Source: Asticcacaulis sp. EMRT-3 (GTDB lineage Bacteria > Pseudomonadota > Alphaproteobacteria > Caulobacterales > Caulobacteraceae). Taken from it: a stretch of DNA of 64,000 nt. The translations under genes and the position numbers were made by a program. The number at the start of each line of letters is the position of its first letter. Within the stretch, counting starts at the first letter, position 1. The stretch spans positions 66,866-130,865 of the forward strand of contig NZ_JASERT010000003.1 in the NCBI RefSeq assembly GCF_030027245.1, in the 5' to 3' direction. A model generated the notes under the pieces. That model saw only the letters and a list, made by a program, of their open reading frames with translations, was not told the DNA's origin and searched no databases. Shown one piece after another: positions 1-8,257 of this stretch.

Positions 1-1924
1 TGTCGAATTGCTCCAGCACATTGTCGACCACAGCAAGCGCCTCTGCCTTGGTCGGAAATTCCTGATTGGTAATCTTAGGAACGGCTGACAAATCGATATC
101 CAACCGGGAGACATCGATAACTTCGCCAGGTTTGAGAGCGCGTTTTCGCCCTTCGGCTTTGGCCTTGTGCAGGCCTATGTCGAGATCGGGCACTGGAGCA
201 GAGAGTTCCGGCTGGATGAAGGCTGCGGCGTCCAGTTGCTGACGGTTCGGCAGTTTAGCCTTCAATAGGCTCAGTGACGAGCTGACCACCTTCAAGCGAT
301 TGATAAAAGTCGGGTCATCATAGTAGCGCGCCTTGCGGCACAGGATGGGCTTCGTCCCCTCAAGGAGAATGACCTCTTTGTCCTGTCCCATTTCCTTCAG
401 TTCCTGAGGCAGCATCAGGGGGCGGCGCTGATCCGAGGTATTCTCAGAATTCGAGCCGTGCCCGCCCCCGCGGGGATGACTGGTGCCCCTGGAGACCGAT
501 TTCTCGGTATAGGTGCCCAGCATCTCGCTATAGGCGTTAGCATCGCGCTGTTCGCGCGGCGAGAAGATGATCTGAAGCGCATGGTTGGTCAGAAGTGTGC
601 GGGTGTCGCGGTCGCCGTAAACCGACTCCAGCTGACCAACACTTTGGACGATGGTCAAAAGACGCAAATTATAGCCCGCGAGAAACGCGTTGGCCTTGGC
701 CACGATCCCTACCCTGCCCATGGCCGTGAATTCATCAAGGATGAGCAGACACTGATGTTTGAGGCTTAAATTATTCTGCGGAAGCTCCCGCATGTTCAGG
801 TTCAGCAACTGCGAGAAAAACACGTTGATCAAAAGAGAGGCGTCGGCCAGGCGGTTGGGCTGGATGCCAATATAGATTGACATCAGGTCCTTTCGGACAC
901 GAGATATGTCGAAATCGGATCCCGAAGTTGCGGCATCGACGATCGGATTGGCAAATATGGTGAGCGGCGCATTGAAGGTGGCGAGGATGCTGGTAAGCGT
1001 ATTTTCGCTCGTCGCGCAAAAACGCCCCAGCGCATCGAGGCACGCTTCCGACAGAGCTTCGTTTCCGTTCATCCGCTTTTTTGTGAGCGACTGCAGATAG
1101 TCCTTCAAGGGCTGCCCCTTGCCGGATGACTGCCGCAAGACCTCGCCCAGGGTGCAAGGCAGTTTCGGGGTCTCAATCAGATAAAGGACTACCCCGAGGA
1201 ACAAATTGCGGGCCTGGTCGTTCCAGAAATTATCTTTGCCCTCGATCGACGGATAGAAGGCCTGCGCCAGAGCCTGAATATCGCCCACGCAGTAGTTCGG
1301 ATCACGGCTAACGCCATCCAGCGGATTCCAACGATGCGTTTTGAAATCTTCGGCAAACGGCGAGAATAGAAACACGGCCTGCCCATGGTGTTCCCGGAAC
1401 TTCGACGTCAGCCGAAAATTCTCCAACTTGATATCGAGCACCACAACCGAGCCTGAGAAATTCAGCAGATTGGGAATGACAACCGACACACCCTTCCCTG
1501 ACCGTGTCGGCGCGGCCAGCAGAACGAACTGCTGCCCCGCAAAAATCAGATACCGCCCTTTGCGTTGGCCTACGATAATGCCTTCGTCACCGAACAAACC
1601 GGCCTTCCTGATCTCAGCTCCGGTGGCGAAACGCGCATCGCCATGCAAGCTTCTGGGCTTTGATCCCAAAACCTTAGTCATGACTAAGGCGGGTATGCCG
1701 AAGACAACCACGATCGCCATAGCAAGAGCGATCTTCAGCCGCTTCTTCTCCGCCGGCAGGTGAGAATAGAAATGCCAATAGCTGTCCCATGTGTGCAGGG
1801 TTACGTGGCTTGGCATCGCCTTACTGACGATGAAAAACAGGTTTCCGGCCAGGAATTTGACCGCGGAAAAACCAGCAACCGCGTAGATGATAAGAAGCGC
1901 CGTGATCAAAAGGGCCTTCTTCAT
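1..1924 (-). CDS. virD4: VirD4/TraG-type coupling ATPase (3' end off window)
   Basis: This is the inner-membrane coupling protein that recruits the relaxase-DNA complex to the type IV secretion channel. Translation from 1924 reads MKKALLITALLIIYAVAG, a hydrophobic N-terminal segment, with a second one near residues 60-80. The Walker A motif APTRSGKG lies near residues 135-143 and is followed by VSVVIPNLL, the VirD4/TraG hallmark. A Walker B-like LLILDEFTAMG follows further on. The frame stays open for 641 codons to the left edge, so the C-terminus is missing. The start codon overlaps the virB11 stop (ATGA), so the two are translationally coupled. A perfect 18-bp palindrome lies inside the coding sequence. 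Confidence 0.93.
   Translation of the reverse strand, partial: MKKALLITALLIIYAVAGFSAVKFLAGNLFFIVSKAMPSHVTLHTWDSYWHFYSHLPAEKKRLKIALAMAIVVVFGIPALVMTKVLGSKPRSLHGDARFATGAEIRKAGLFGDEGIIVGQRKGRYLIFAGQQFVLLAAPTRSGKGVSVVIPNLLNFSGSVVVLDIKLENFRLTSKFREHHGQAVFLFSPFAEDFKTHRWNPLDGVSRDPNYCVGDIQALAQAFYPSIEGKDNFWNDQARNLFLGVVLYLIETPKLPCTLGEVLRQSSGKGQPLKDYLQSLTKKRMNGNEALSEACLDALGRFCATSENTLTSILATFNAPLTIFANPIVDAATSGSDFDISRVRKDLMSIYIGIQPNRLADASLLINVFFSQLLNLNMRELPQNNLSLKHQCLLILDEFTAMGRVGIVAKANAFLAGYNLRLLTIVQSVGQLESVYGDRDTRTLLTNHALQIIFSPREQRDANAYSEMLGTYTEKSVSRGTSHPRGGGHGSNSENTSDQRRPLMLPQELKEMGQDKEVILLEGTKPILCRKARYYDDPTFINRLKVVSSSLSLLKAKLPNRQQLDAAAFIQPELSAPVPDLDIGLHKAKAEGRKRALKPGEVIDVSRLDIDLSAVPKITNQEFPTKAEALAVVDNVLEQFD
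1672..1689. promoter_or_regulatory. 18-bp palindrome, candidate ParB/KorB-type site (copy 1)
   Basis: CCTTAGTCATGACTAAGG is a perfect 18-bp palindrome inside virD4. The same 18-mer recurs inside parB at 18127, and near-identical copies lie between genes at 36563 and 38762. Recurrence in unrelated contexts suggests a binding site for a plasmid regulator or partition protein. The assignment to ParB is an inference. Confidence 0.5.
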
Positions 1925-3036
1925 GGACGCGTTCCGGCATGGTGAAGCGGGGCCTGATCGAAACGGGCATTAAGCTTTGCCACCGGATCGAAATGCACTT
2001 CCGAAACGTAGCGCTCTTTACGTAACCCCGCAGAATTCTGGGTGGTGCGTGCGGTGACATGGACAATGATGTCGATAGTCAGCTTAACCAGCGCTTTCAG
2101 CGCGTCCGAGTCGTAGCTTTCCGCATCCTCGTGCTCCTTGCACATGAAGACGTAGCGCTCAGCTGCGAGTCGACAGGATTCGGCGTGAAAACTGGTCACC
2201 GAACCGCTGTGCCCCGTAGTCAGCAGTTTGAGAAAATCAAAGGCCTCTGAGCCACGCAGCTCGGCCAGAAGGACCCGATCCGGCTTCATGCGCATCGTGC
2301 TGGCGATCAGTTGGGCGGGGCTAACCCTGGCGACACCCTGATCGCCCTTGCTATAAAGCAGATGTACGCTGTTGGGGTGGCGGGGCAAAAACAATTCGCG
2401 AACGTCCTCGATGGTGATGATTCGTTCTTCGACCGGGATCGCCTGGCAGATCGACTTCATGAGGGTTGTTTTGCCGGAACCGGTCTCTCCGACAATGGCG
2501 AAATTCTTCTTGGCTTTCACAGCAGCATCAAAGAAGCTGACCAGATCATTGGCCTCGAGCATAGCCATCAGATGCCGGTCTGTGACGTCAACGTCCTGAG
2601 CATGCGCACCCTGCCCTGCAGGCCTAGCCCAGACAAACCGGTCGAAGGCTCCCTCGGCGCGATAATCATCCAAGGATCTAATCGCAGCCGAAGGCAGCCG
2701 GATCGAAAAGGAAATCATCTCGGGCTCGACCACGGGCGGGACCACAATCTGAATGCGCTGGCCTCCCGGCAGAATGGCGGACAGAATAGGCTTTTGCGGG
2801 CTCAGTTCCTGATCGGTAAAGGTGGCAATGGCCTGGGCCATGCTGACAAGGCGTGCAATGGTAAGGCTTGGCACCTCATGGCGTTCCCAAACCGGGCCGA
2901 CCTCGACGAAGACTTCACCTGTCCTATTCACCGAGACCTCGGTCGCACCTGGAATGTCGAGAAAGCCAGCCAGAGGCCGCATCAACTCGCGCACGACGGT
3001 GTCGCGTGGCAGGGGCTCAACGCGCGCGCAGGTCAT
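1921..3036 (-). CDS. virB11: VirB11 secretion/traffic ATPase
   Basis: This is the cytoplasmic hexameric ATPase that energises pilus assembly and substrate transfer with VirB4 and VirD4. The Walker A motif GETGSGKT lies at about residues 183-190. It is followed by IITIEDVRELF (Asp box) and VLLAELRGSEAFDFL and then GHSGSVTSFHA (His box), all in the order of the VirB11/PulE family. The product is 371 aa when started at ATG 3036. A longer frame extends upstream to 3225 but would overlap virB10 by some 200 bases and has a basic, non-family N-terminus, so 3036 is preferred. It overlaps the end of virB10 by 20 bases and its stop overlaps the virD4 start. Confidence 0.95.
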   Translation of the reverse strand: MTCARVEPLPRDTVVRELMRPLAGFLDIPGATEVSVNRTGEVFVEVGPVWERHEVPSLTIARLVSMAQAIATFTDQELSPQKPILSAILPGGQRIQIVVPPVVEPEMISFSIRLPSAAIRSLDDYRAEGAFDRFVWARPAGQGAHAQDVDVTDRHLMAMLEANDLVSFFDAAVKAKKNFAIVGETGSGKTTLMKSICQAIPVEERIITIEDVRELFLPRHPNSVHLLYSKGDQGVARVSPAQLIASTMRMKPDRVLLAELRGSEAFDFLKLLTTGHSGSVTSFHAESCRLAAERYVFMCKEHEDAESYDSDALKALVKLTIDIIVHVTARTTQNSAGLRKERYVSEVHFDPVAKLNARFDQAPLHHAGTRP

Positions 3037-4453
3037 AGACAGTCCCAAAATCGAGGTCGCGGGCGACATAGATTGTGCCGCGATCACCCTGGTTCTTGTA
3101 GAGGGTGGGTTTGATATTGATCGTGCTCTCCAAAACCCGGCTGGCGAACTGATCACCCGTTGAGGCCGTGTTCTGGTAGAGGATGCCGCCCGTAGCACTA
3201 TTGCCGGCATTTTTGGCTTCCTCATAGGCCACCGCGTCCTTGACCGATGAGATCAGGAAGGCGCCACCGACACGTTGCCACCAGTGGCTATCGACCTTCC
3301 CCGGCAAACCCGTGGTTCCCAGGCTATCAGCGCCAGGCGAGTCGAGATTGATCACCACGCCATTGGGCGTCTTGATCCGCGTCCAGATGACAAATAGGCG
3401 CCTTTGTCCCTGCTCAAGCGAAGAGCGGTATTCACCGGTGGCCTCGGAACCACGCTCCAGCAGGACGACCCGGCCGTTGTCGCTGTAGACGTTTTGAGTC
3501 AGGACACACGACGCCAGACCCGCCACTTCACTGACGAGCTTCATTGACAGCCCACAGTCGATCGAATGACCTTTGGCGAGGATCATGTTGCGGTCGCCAA
3601 GCATACCTGCCATCACCTTGGGAGTAACCGAGGGCTGCAGCAGGCTGCCGACCGATCCTGATGGGCCCGAGCCGGAACCGCTGGCTGTCGCAACATCGGT
3701 TTCGGCACCTGCAGGAGCCCTCTGCCCCTGGCTTTTCATCGATTGCGCCAGGGCCAGCATCATCAGAGGATTGTTGGCAAGACTGTCGAGGCCCTGGGCC
3801 TGCCCTTGCACACCCGTCTGATTGTAACCGGCCTTGATGAGGTTGGCGCCGTTGTTGAGCAAAATATCGCCGCCATAACGGTTGGAGCGAGTGGCAGGCC
3901 CTGTGGATGTTGTTCCGGGCTGTGACGTCGCCGTGACCGGAATGGCCTCTGTATTGCCCGCAATGGGCTCCATCTCAGGGACAATGATGCGGCCGTCACC
4001 GCAAACCTGCATGGGCTGGCCTTGCTGTGTCGTCAGGGGCTGTCCTGAGGCATCGCGGGCGGCCTGTCCTGCCTTGCCATCAGAACAACCCGTCGATGGC
4101 GAATTCGGGGTCGCTGGACCATTCGCCGTGCCAGCCTGATTCAGACTGACAGGGAGCGGTGGCGGCGTGTCTGTGTCGAAGTGCCGACGATCGTAAACGC
4201 TCGCGGGCTTGTTGACATTTTTCGCGGACGCCGCGGCCTCAGCCTTATTCGCCGTGTCGTCCTTACGCAAGGTATTGAACGTGACGACCCCGCCAATGAG
4301 CAAGACCGAAGCCAGGGCGAAGACAAAGACGATCTTGCCAAGGATGTTGGACGACGAGCCGCCCCGGCTATTGACCGAAACAATGCGGTTCAGTTGAGGG
4401 TCAGGTGCAGGCTGCGCGTTCGGCGAGGCTGAACTATTGGATATGTCCATCAC
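3017..4453 (-). CDS. virB10: VirB10 T4SS channel scaffold
   Basis: VirB10 spans the envelope and links the inner-membrane complex to the outer-membrane core. The 478-aa product has a short cytoplasmic N-terminus, one transmembrane segment at about residues 37-59 (ILGKIVFVFALASVLLIGG), a long Pro/Gln/Gly-rich periplasmic linker, and a C-terminal TrbI/VirB10 domain. That domain includes ILAKGHSIDCGLSMKLVSEV, LLERGSEATGEYRS and WTRIKTPNGVVINLDSPG. Its start overlaps the virB9 stop by 4 bases. Length and architecture match the family. Confidence 0.95.
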   Translation of the reverse strand: MMDISNSSASPNAQPAPDPQLNRIVSVNSRGGSSSNILGKIVFVFALASVLLIGGVVTFNTLRKDDTANKAEAAASAKNVNKPASVYDRRHFDTDTPPPLPVSLNQAGTANGPATPNSPSTGCSDGKAGQAARDASGQPLTTQQGQPMQVCGDGRIIVPEMEPIAGNTEAIPVTATSQPGTTSTGPATRSNRYGGDILLNNGANLIKAGYNQTGVQGQAQGLDSLANNPLMMLALAQSMKSQGQRAPAGAETDVATASGSGSGPSGSVGSLLQPSVTPKVMAGMLGDRNMILAKGHSIDCGLSMKLVSEVAGLASCVLTQNVYSDNGRVVLLERGSEATGEYRSSLEQGQRRLFVIWTRIKTPNGVVINLDSPGADSLGTTGLPGKVDSHWWQRVGGAFLISSVKDAVAYEEAKNAGNSATGGILYQNTASTGDQFASRVLESTINIKPTLYKNQGDRGTIYVARDLDFGTVYDLRAR

Positions 4454-5328
4454 GGTTTGACCTCTCTTTGCACGCCGGCAACTGTTGTGCCGTCCTTGGG
4501 TGCGACGCCATTCGCGTCAAAAGCGTCGTTCCAGATGCCGACGACGGATCGACCAAGCCGCAAAACAAAGCGCTTGCCCGTGCGTTCGACGACCAGAAGA
4601 TCGCCGTCCATATGGAAGTTGACGCGTTCTTCCTCGCCCGATGGCGCAATGTAAAAGACCGTCGGGATGTCGCGGTTGGCAGGAAACTTCAGGTAGGTGA
4701 AGCGGCCATCATCGAAGACCAGGGCAGGCGAGATATCCTCGGCGCCAGCACCGACTTTTTTGGAATATTTCCAGTTCCGTGGAGACGGCTGATCTGCCGC
4801 CAGACGGTCAGACAGTACGGCGGCCTCATCATCTTTTGGCATGGCAACCGTCCCTGCCATGAAGGTTGACATTGGCGGTAGCTGAATTGGATAACGAAAA
4901 ATCACGCGGTACATCGGCGAAGAACCAGCGGATCTGCGACGGGCGCGCGCAACGCCATGGAGCGTGAATTCAATCGAATAGTCGTGCCTGTTGGTGCGCA
5001 GTTCGAGATTGTTGTGCGTGGCGCCGGGCTTCGGCTTCACCCACACTTCATTGGTGCCCTGGTCGGCACGAATGCACCACAGGCTGTCAGCGCTCTGGCA
5101 ATCGGCCGACATGCCTGTGGCCGCGACCTCAATTTTTTCATCATCACCCAGCACGATACGCGTGGCAGTCCCCACCGCCACTGCCACGACCGTGACTTCG
5201 TCCTTGTTGTAAGTGACGTACCGCACACGGAGATCTTTACCGCCAGGCGTCGGTATGTCGGCCGCCAGGGTGGGCGTCGTCAATCCGAGTGCGGCGATCA
5301 GGACGCAAGACGCGAGAGGAAATTTCAT
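4450..5328 (-). CDS. virB9: VirB9 outer-membrane core component
   Basis: VirB9 is a periplasmic component of the T4SS outer-membrane core that pairs with VirB10 and normally VirB7. The 292-aa protein begins with a signal peptide (MKFPLASCVLIAALGLTTPTLAA). It contains family segments such as DLRVRYVTYNKDEV, the middle NLELRTNRHDYSIEF, and the C-terminal FDDGRFTYLKFPANRDIPTVF followed by RFVLRLGRSVVGIWNDAFD. It ends in an ATGA overlap with virB10 and begins 12 bases after virB8. Confidence 0.95.
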   Translation of the reverse strand: MKFPLASCVLIAALGLTTPTLAADIPTPGGKDLRVRYVTYNKDEVTVVAVAVGTATRIVLGDDEKIEVAATGMSADCQSADSLWCIRADQGTNEVWVKPKPGATHNNLELRTNRHDYSIEFTLHGVARARRRSAGSSPMYRVIFRYPIQLPPMSTFMAGTVAMPKDDEAAVLSDRLAADQPSPRNWKYSKKVGAGAEDISPALVFDDGRFTYLKFPANRDIPTVFYIAPSGEEERVNFHMDGDLLVVERTGKRFVLRLGRSVVGIWNDAFDANGVAPKDGTTVAGVQREVKP

Positions 5329-5339
5329 AGCCCCCTCCC

Positions 5340-6077
5340 CTACTGTGCTTCAGGAGGCTGGGCCTCCGTTGAGGTCGCAATCTCCGGATCAACCCGATAG
5401 CTCGTGACGGCATAACCCAGCGGATTGTTGATCAGGTCTTTTTCCTTACCGAACATGGACGGCTTATAGTCATAGGCGAGAGTGGCAACGTAGACTTGCG
5501 GCGGATCAGAAATCCCGCTTTGCAGATGATTGGTCGTCTTCTCAAAACGGACAACCGCCTCCGGACTGACGCTGTCCTGCGACAAGGTAATGCTAAGGAT
5601 CGTCACACGTATCTCGGTGGATGCACCCAGTTTTGTGTCGAGGGCATTGGGTCCCGTGAAGGTCTTGGCGTAGCCGCGCGCCACCTCGTCGGTACTGAGG
5701 CCTAAGGTTGTGTCGTAATCGGTCTGGAGGAGGCGATACATGTAGGATTCGCGGGCGATGACGTAGACCTGCGCCCAGTGCTTATCGAGCAGCTCCTGAT
5801 AACCAATGGTCGTGCGGGCACCCACCGCATCGACCAATTCCGTATTGCCGGTCGCCTTATCAACCTCGAAGACATATGGCACGGTGCGCTTGAACGGCGC
5901 CATCGTGGCAATCCCGATGACCGCTAAAATCGCGACGACGCAAGCCCCCACAGCCACACGCCACGCCCGGCGTTCGGACTGCTCAAGTCGAGCCTGGCGG
6001 TCAGCCTCCCAATCCCGAGCCTGGCCGTAAAAGGCCGTTTCACCGTTTGGGCTCACGGCCGCTGGTTTTTCAAACAT
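5340..6077 (-). CDS. virB8: VirB8 inner-membrane assembly factor
   Basis: VirB8 is a bitopic inner-membrane protein that nucleates T4SS assembly. A cytoplasmic N-terminus is followed by one transmembrane segment (VAVGACVVAILAVIGIATMAPF) and a periplasmic NTF2-like domain. The segments KRTVPYVFEVDKATG and SYRVDPEIA are typical of the VirB8 family. A start at 6086 is open, but the Shine-Dalgarno-like AGGATGAG lies about 6 bases before the ATG at 6077 and abuts the 6086 ATG. I therefore prefer 6077, giving 245 aa. Confidence 0.93.
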   Translation of the reverse strand: MFEKPAAVSPNGETAFYGQARDWEADRQARLEQSERRAWRVAVGACVVAILAVIGIATMAPFKRTVPYVFEVDKATGNTELVDAVGARTTIGYQELLDKHWAQVYVIARESYMYRLLQTDYDTTLGLSTDEVARGYAKTFTGPNALDTKLGASTEIRVTILSITLSQDSVSPEAVVRFEKTTNHLQSGISDPPQVYVATLAYDYKPSMFGKEKDLINNPLGYAVTSYRVDPEIATSTEAQPPEAQ

Positions 6078-6124
6078 AGGTCTCATCCTGAATTCTTAAG
6101 TGCCCAAGCCCATGGCCCAGAGGT

Positions 6125-6868
6125 CTACTGGCCCGGCATTTGGAAGACGAAGCTGTCGGCAACGGCCGGCGCATCAGGTGACAGGCGCTTCAAGGTGCGT
6201 TCTTTCAGGGCCTGCTGCGCAGCATCGGTTTCGCTCTGCGCCATCGCGTTCATGATCAAGATGCGGTTGGCGTCATTGGCAACCTCGGCCTGAGCGATCT
6301 GGATTCGCGCCTGCAGCTCGGCGATGGCCTTGGGGTCTTGCGTCCCGTTAATCTGACCCTGCAGGTCGCTCAGCTGCTGGCCGCGTTCATCAAGGAGCGT
6401 ATTTGCGTTTTGCTGATAGGCCTGAGCCTGGCTGGTCGCATCAAGCGCTGCCTCGCAAGCCGTCCTCAGCTCACCACTCAGATTGTCACACGTGTAGACG
6501 GCGTCTTGGGTGCGTAGGCTTAAGCCCGCAGCCGTCAGACCCGACGTGCCACGACCATTGAGTTGATTGTAGACACTGGCGATGTCCGACGGCACAACGC
6601 CTTTGAGTAAGGGGTTATTCAAAATCTCGCCGAGATTTCGGCTGCCGGTCAGTGACTGGTATTGCGTTTTTGCCTGTTGCAACGAGGTTTGCAGGGTCTG
6701 GATCGCGCTCGCCATCTGCTGATATTGCTGCTGCCAGGCGGCCACCTGCCTCAAAGCCTGAAGGTAATTTGTCGGGTCATAGACAACGACCTGGGCATGG
6801 GCGGTCCCAAAGACCAGAAACAGGCCAGCGAACACCAACCCGACTGAGCGGGTATCAGAGTTTTTCAT
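6125..6868 (-). CDS. virB5: VirB5/TrbJ-like periplasmic T4SS protein
   Basis: This is probably the minor pilus component. The 247-aa protein has a signal peptide ending near AHAQ. It is Gln/Ala-rich and predicted largely helical (QVAAWQQQYQQMASAIQTLQ, then a long coiled region), with the N-terminal VVYDPTNYLQ typical of TrbJ/VirB5 proteins. A good ribosome site (GAAGGGG) precedes the ATG. The gene lies after virB6 rather than between virB4 and virB6, an atypical position. Its C-terminus contains RLSPDAPAVADSFVF, which resembles a stretch of the 113-aa protein at 7916-8257. Confidence 0.85.
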   Translation of the reverse strand: MKNSDTRSVGLVFAGLFLVFGTAHAQVVVYDPTNYLQALRQVAAWQQQYQQMASAIQTLQTSLQQAKTQYQSLTGSRNLGEILNNPLLKGVVPSDIASVYNQLNGRGTSGLTAAGLSLRTQDAVYTCDNLSGELRTACEAALDATSQAQAYQQNANTLLDERGQQLSDLQGQINGTQDPKAIAELQARIQIAQAEVANDANRILIMNAMAQSETDAAQQALKERTLKRLSPDAPAVADSFVFQMPGQ

Positions 6869-6879
6869 CGGTGGCCCCT

Positions 6880-7914
6880 TCAGGTGCTTTGCTTAAGATT
6901 GTCGTCGATATGACGTTGGTATATCGGCAGCGCCGCCGACGGGGCTTGCGGACTCTGACGAGACGAAGACTCCGTGCCATTTCCTGAGCCCTTGCTGATG
7001 CTGTTGGTCGAGCTGGTCTGATCATTTTTGCTCCCACCTGACCTTCGGCCAAGCGCAAGACCCGCAATAATGCCGCCCATGGCGGCCGCCGCGACCCCAC
7101 CGCCCGAGACCGACGCGCCACCGCCAAGTGCCGATGCGATGGCATTGAGGTGCAGCATGACGATGCCAAGCGCGACCGAGACAATCAGAAGCGCAACGCA
7201 ATCCTTGATGATGGCACTGTCATTGCCGTAATCGGCCAGCGCCTTCGCGGCGAACTCCTGTGCAAACAAAGTCAGCATGGTGAAGCCCGCCACGACCAGG
7301 ACGCTGAGGATCACATAGTTGACGACCTGGCCAATCCAGCTTTCGCAAAAGCGCTGGGTTGCCGGAAACATGGCGCAGAGAATAAAAGCCGGGCCCAGAG
7401 CCAGAACGAGCGCCAGAGCCACCTTGGCCAGCAGATAAAGACCAATGCCGATGGCAAAAATCCACACCTCGGCGACAATGACAATGAACATGGCAAAATA
7501 GAGCGTCAGGTTTGGTACTAGGCTAGTCCCCGCCTCCTGGCCGATCGCGGCGGCCAGTGCATCATAAGGCACCATGAACTGATCGATGACGCCGCCGACC
7601 GTTGTCTGCGTGCTGAAGGCCGAAATCAGACCCTCCTGGAGGCCATAAAAGGCATTCAGGATTTCACCTTGATAAATTCCGACGCCCAGCGCCGCCGCTG
7701 AAACGAACGCCATCTTGACCAGCTTCCACAGCGACGTGTGCAAGCCATCCTGAGCTTCACCCCGCATGACCGCGTAACCGATGATGATGATGTAAATCGT
7801 GATTCCTGTAAGGGCGAGCGGGGTCAGGATGCCGCACAGGGCCGCGCTCTTGGCGGTGACAAAGCCATTCAGCAACTGGTCGACGGCGGTTTCGATTTCT
7901 GAGGCAAGCCCCAT
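6880..7914 (-). CDS. virB6: VirB6/TrbL-type polytopic membrane protein
   Basis: VirB6 is the polytopic inner-membrane protein of the T4SS channel. From ATG 7914 the product is 344 aa. It has at least five hydrophobic segments (for example LCGILTPLALTGITIYIIII, LYFAMFIVIVAEVWIFAIGI, VNYVILSVLVVAGFTMLTLF) and a Gly/Ser/Asn-rich C-terminal tail. An upstream frame to 8082 exists, but it overlaps the neighbouring gene and adds a basic non-family extension. The MGLASEIETAVDQLLN start fits family members. Confidence 0.92.
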   Translation of the reverse strand: MGLASEIETAVDQLLNGFVTAKSAALCGILTPLALTGITIYIIIIGYAVMRGEAQDGLHTSLWKLVKMAFVSAAALGVGIYQGEILNAFYGLQEGLISAFSTQTTVGGVIDQFMVPYDALAAAIGQEAGTSLVPNLTLYFAMFIVIVAEVWIFAIGIGLYLLAKVALALVLALGPAFILCAMFPATQRFCESWIGQVVNYVILSVLVVAGFTMLTLFAQEFAAKALADYGNDSAIIKDCVALLIVSVALGIVMLHLNAIASALGGGASVSGGGVAAAAMGGIIAGLALGRRSGGSKNDQTSSTNSISKGSGNGTESSSRQSPQAPSAALPIYQRHIDDNLKQST

Positions 7915-7915
7915 C

Positions 7916-8257
7916 TTAGTGACCGCGCCCGGAGCCGATACCTTTAGCCGGCGGCACGTCATTTTTGCGGATATCGGCATAATAAGCGGAGTCCTGAGCG
8001 GTGCCTTCAACAACAAACGCACGCCGCCATTCGCGTTCAGCCTTCGGGTCCCTGAGGTTCCACTGGTCCCGGGTCTGTCCAACCTGTTTTAGGACGGCGT
8101 CCGTTGGAACAAAGACAAAATCGTCAGCGACGGCATGAGCCGTGGGGGCTAATCGCCGTTGCGTTTTGGCATCTACCGCAAACGCCCGGTCACTGATACC
8201 CGACAGAATCATCAGCATAGTCAGCGCACCGACAATTGCCCTTAAGCGGTCACGCAT
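7916..8257 (-). CDS. Small exported T4SS-associated protein, unknown
   Basis: The 113-aa protein starts at ATG 8257, overlapping the end of virB4 by 8 bases, and ends 1 base before virB6. The N-terminus MRDRLRAIVGALTMLMILSGISDRAFA is a convincing signal peptide, leaving a mature periplasmic protein of about 86 residues. I do not recognise the family. The segment RLAPTAHAVADDFVF resembles the C-terminus of the VirB5-like protein encoded nearby. Its place in the operon suggests a periplasmic accessory role, possibly replacing a small component such as VirB7, but it has no lipobox cysteine. Confidence 0.8.
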   Translation of the reverse strand: MRDRLRAIVGALTMLMILSGISDRAFAVDAKTQRRLAPTAHAVADDFVFVPTDAVLKQVGQTRDQWNLRDPKAEREWRRAFVVEGTAQDSAYYADIRKNDVPPAKGIGSGRGH

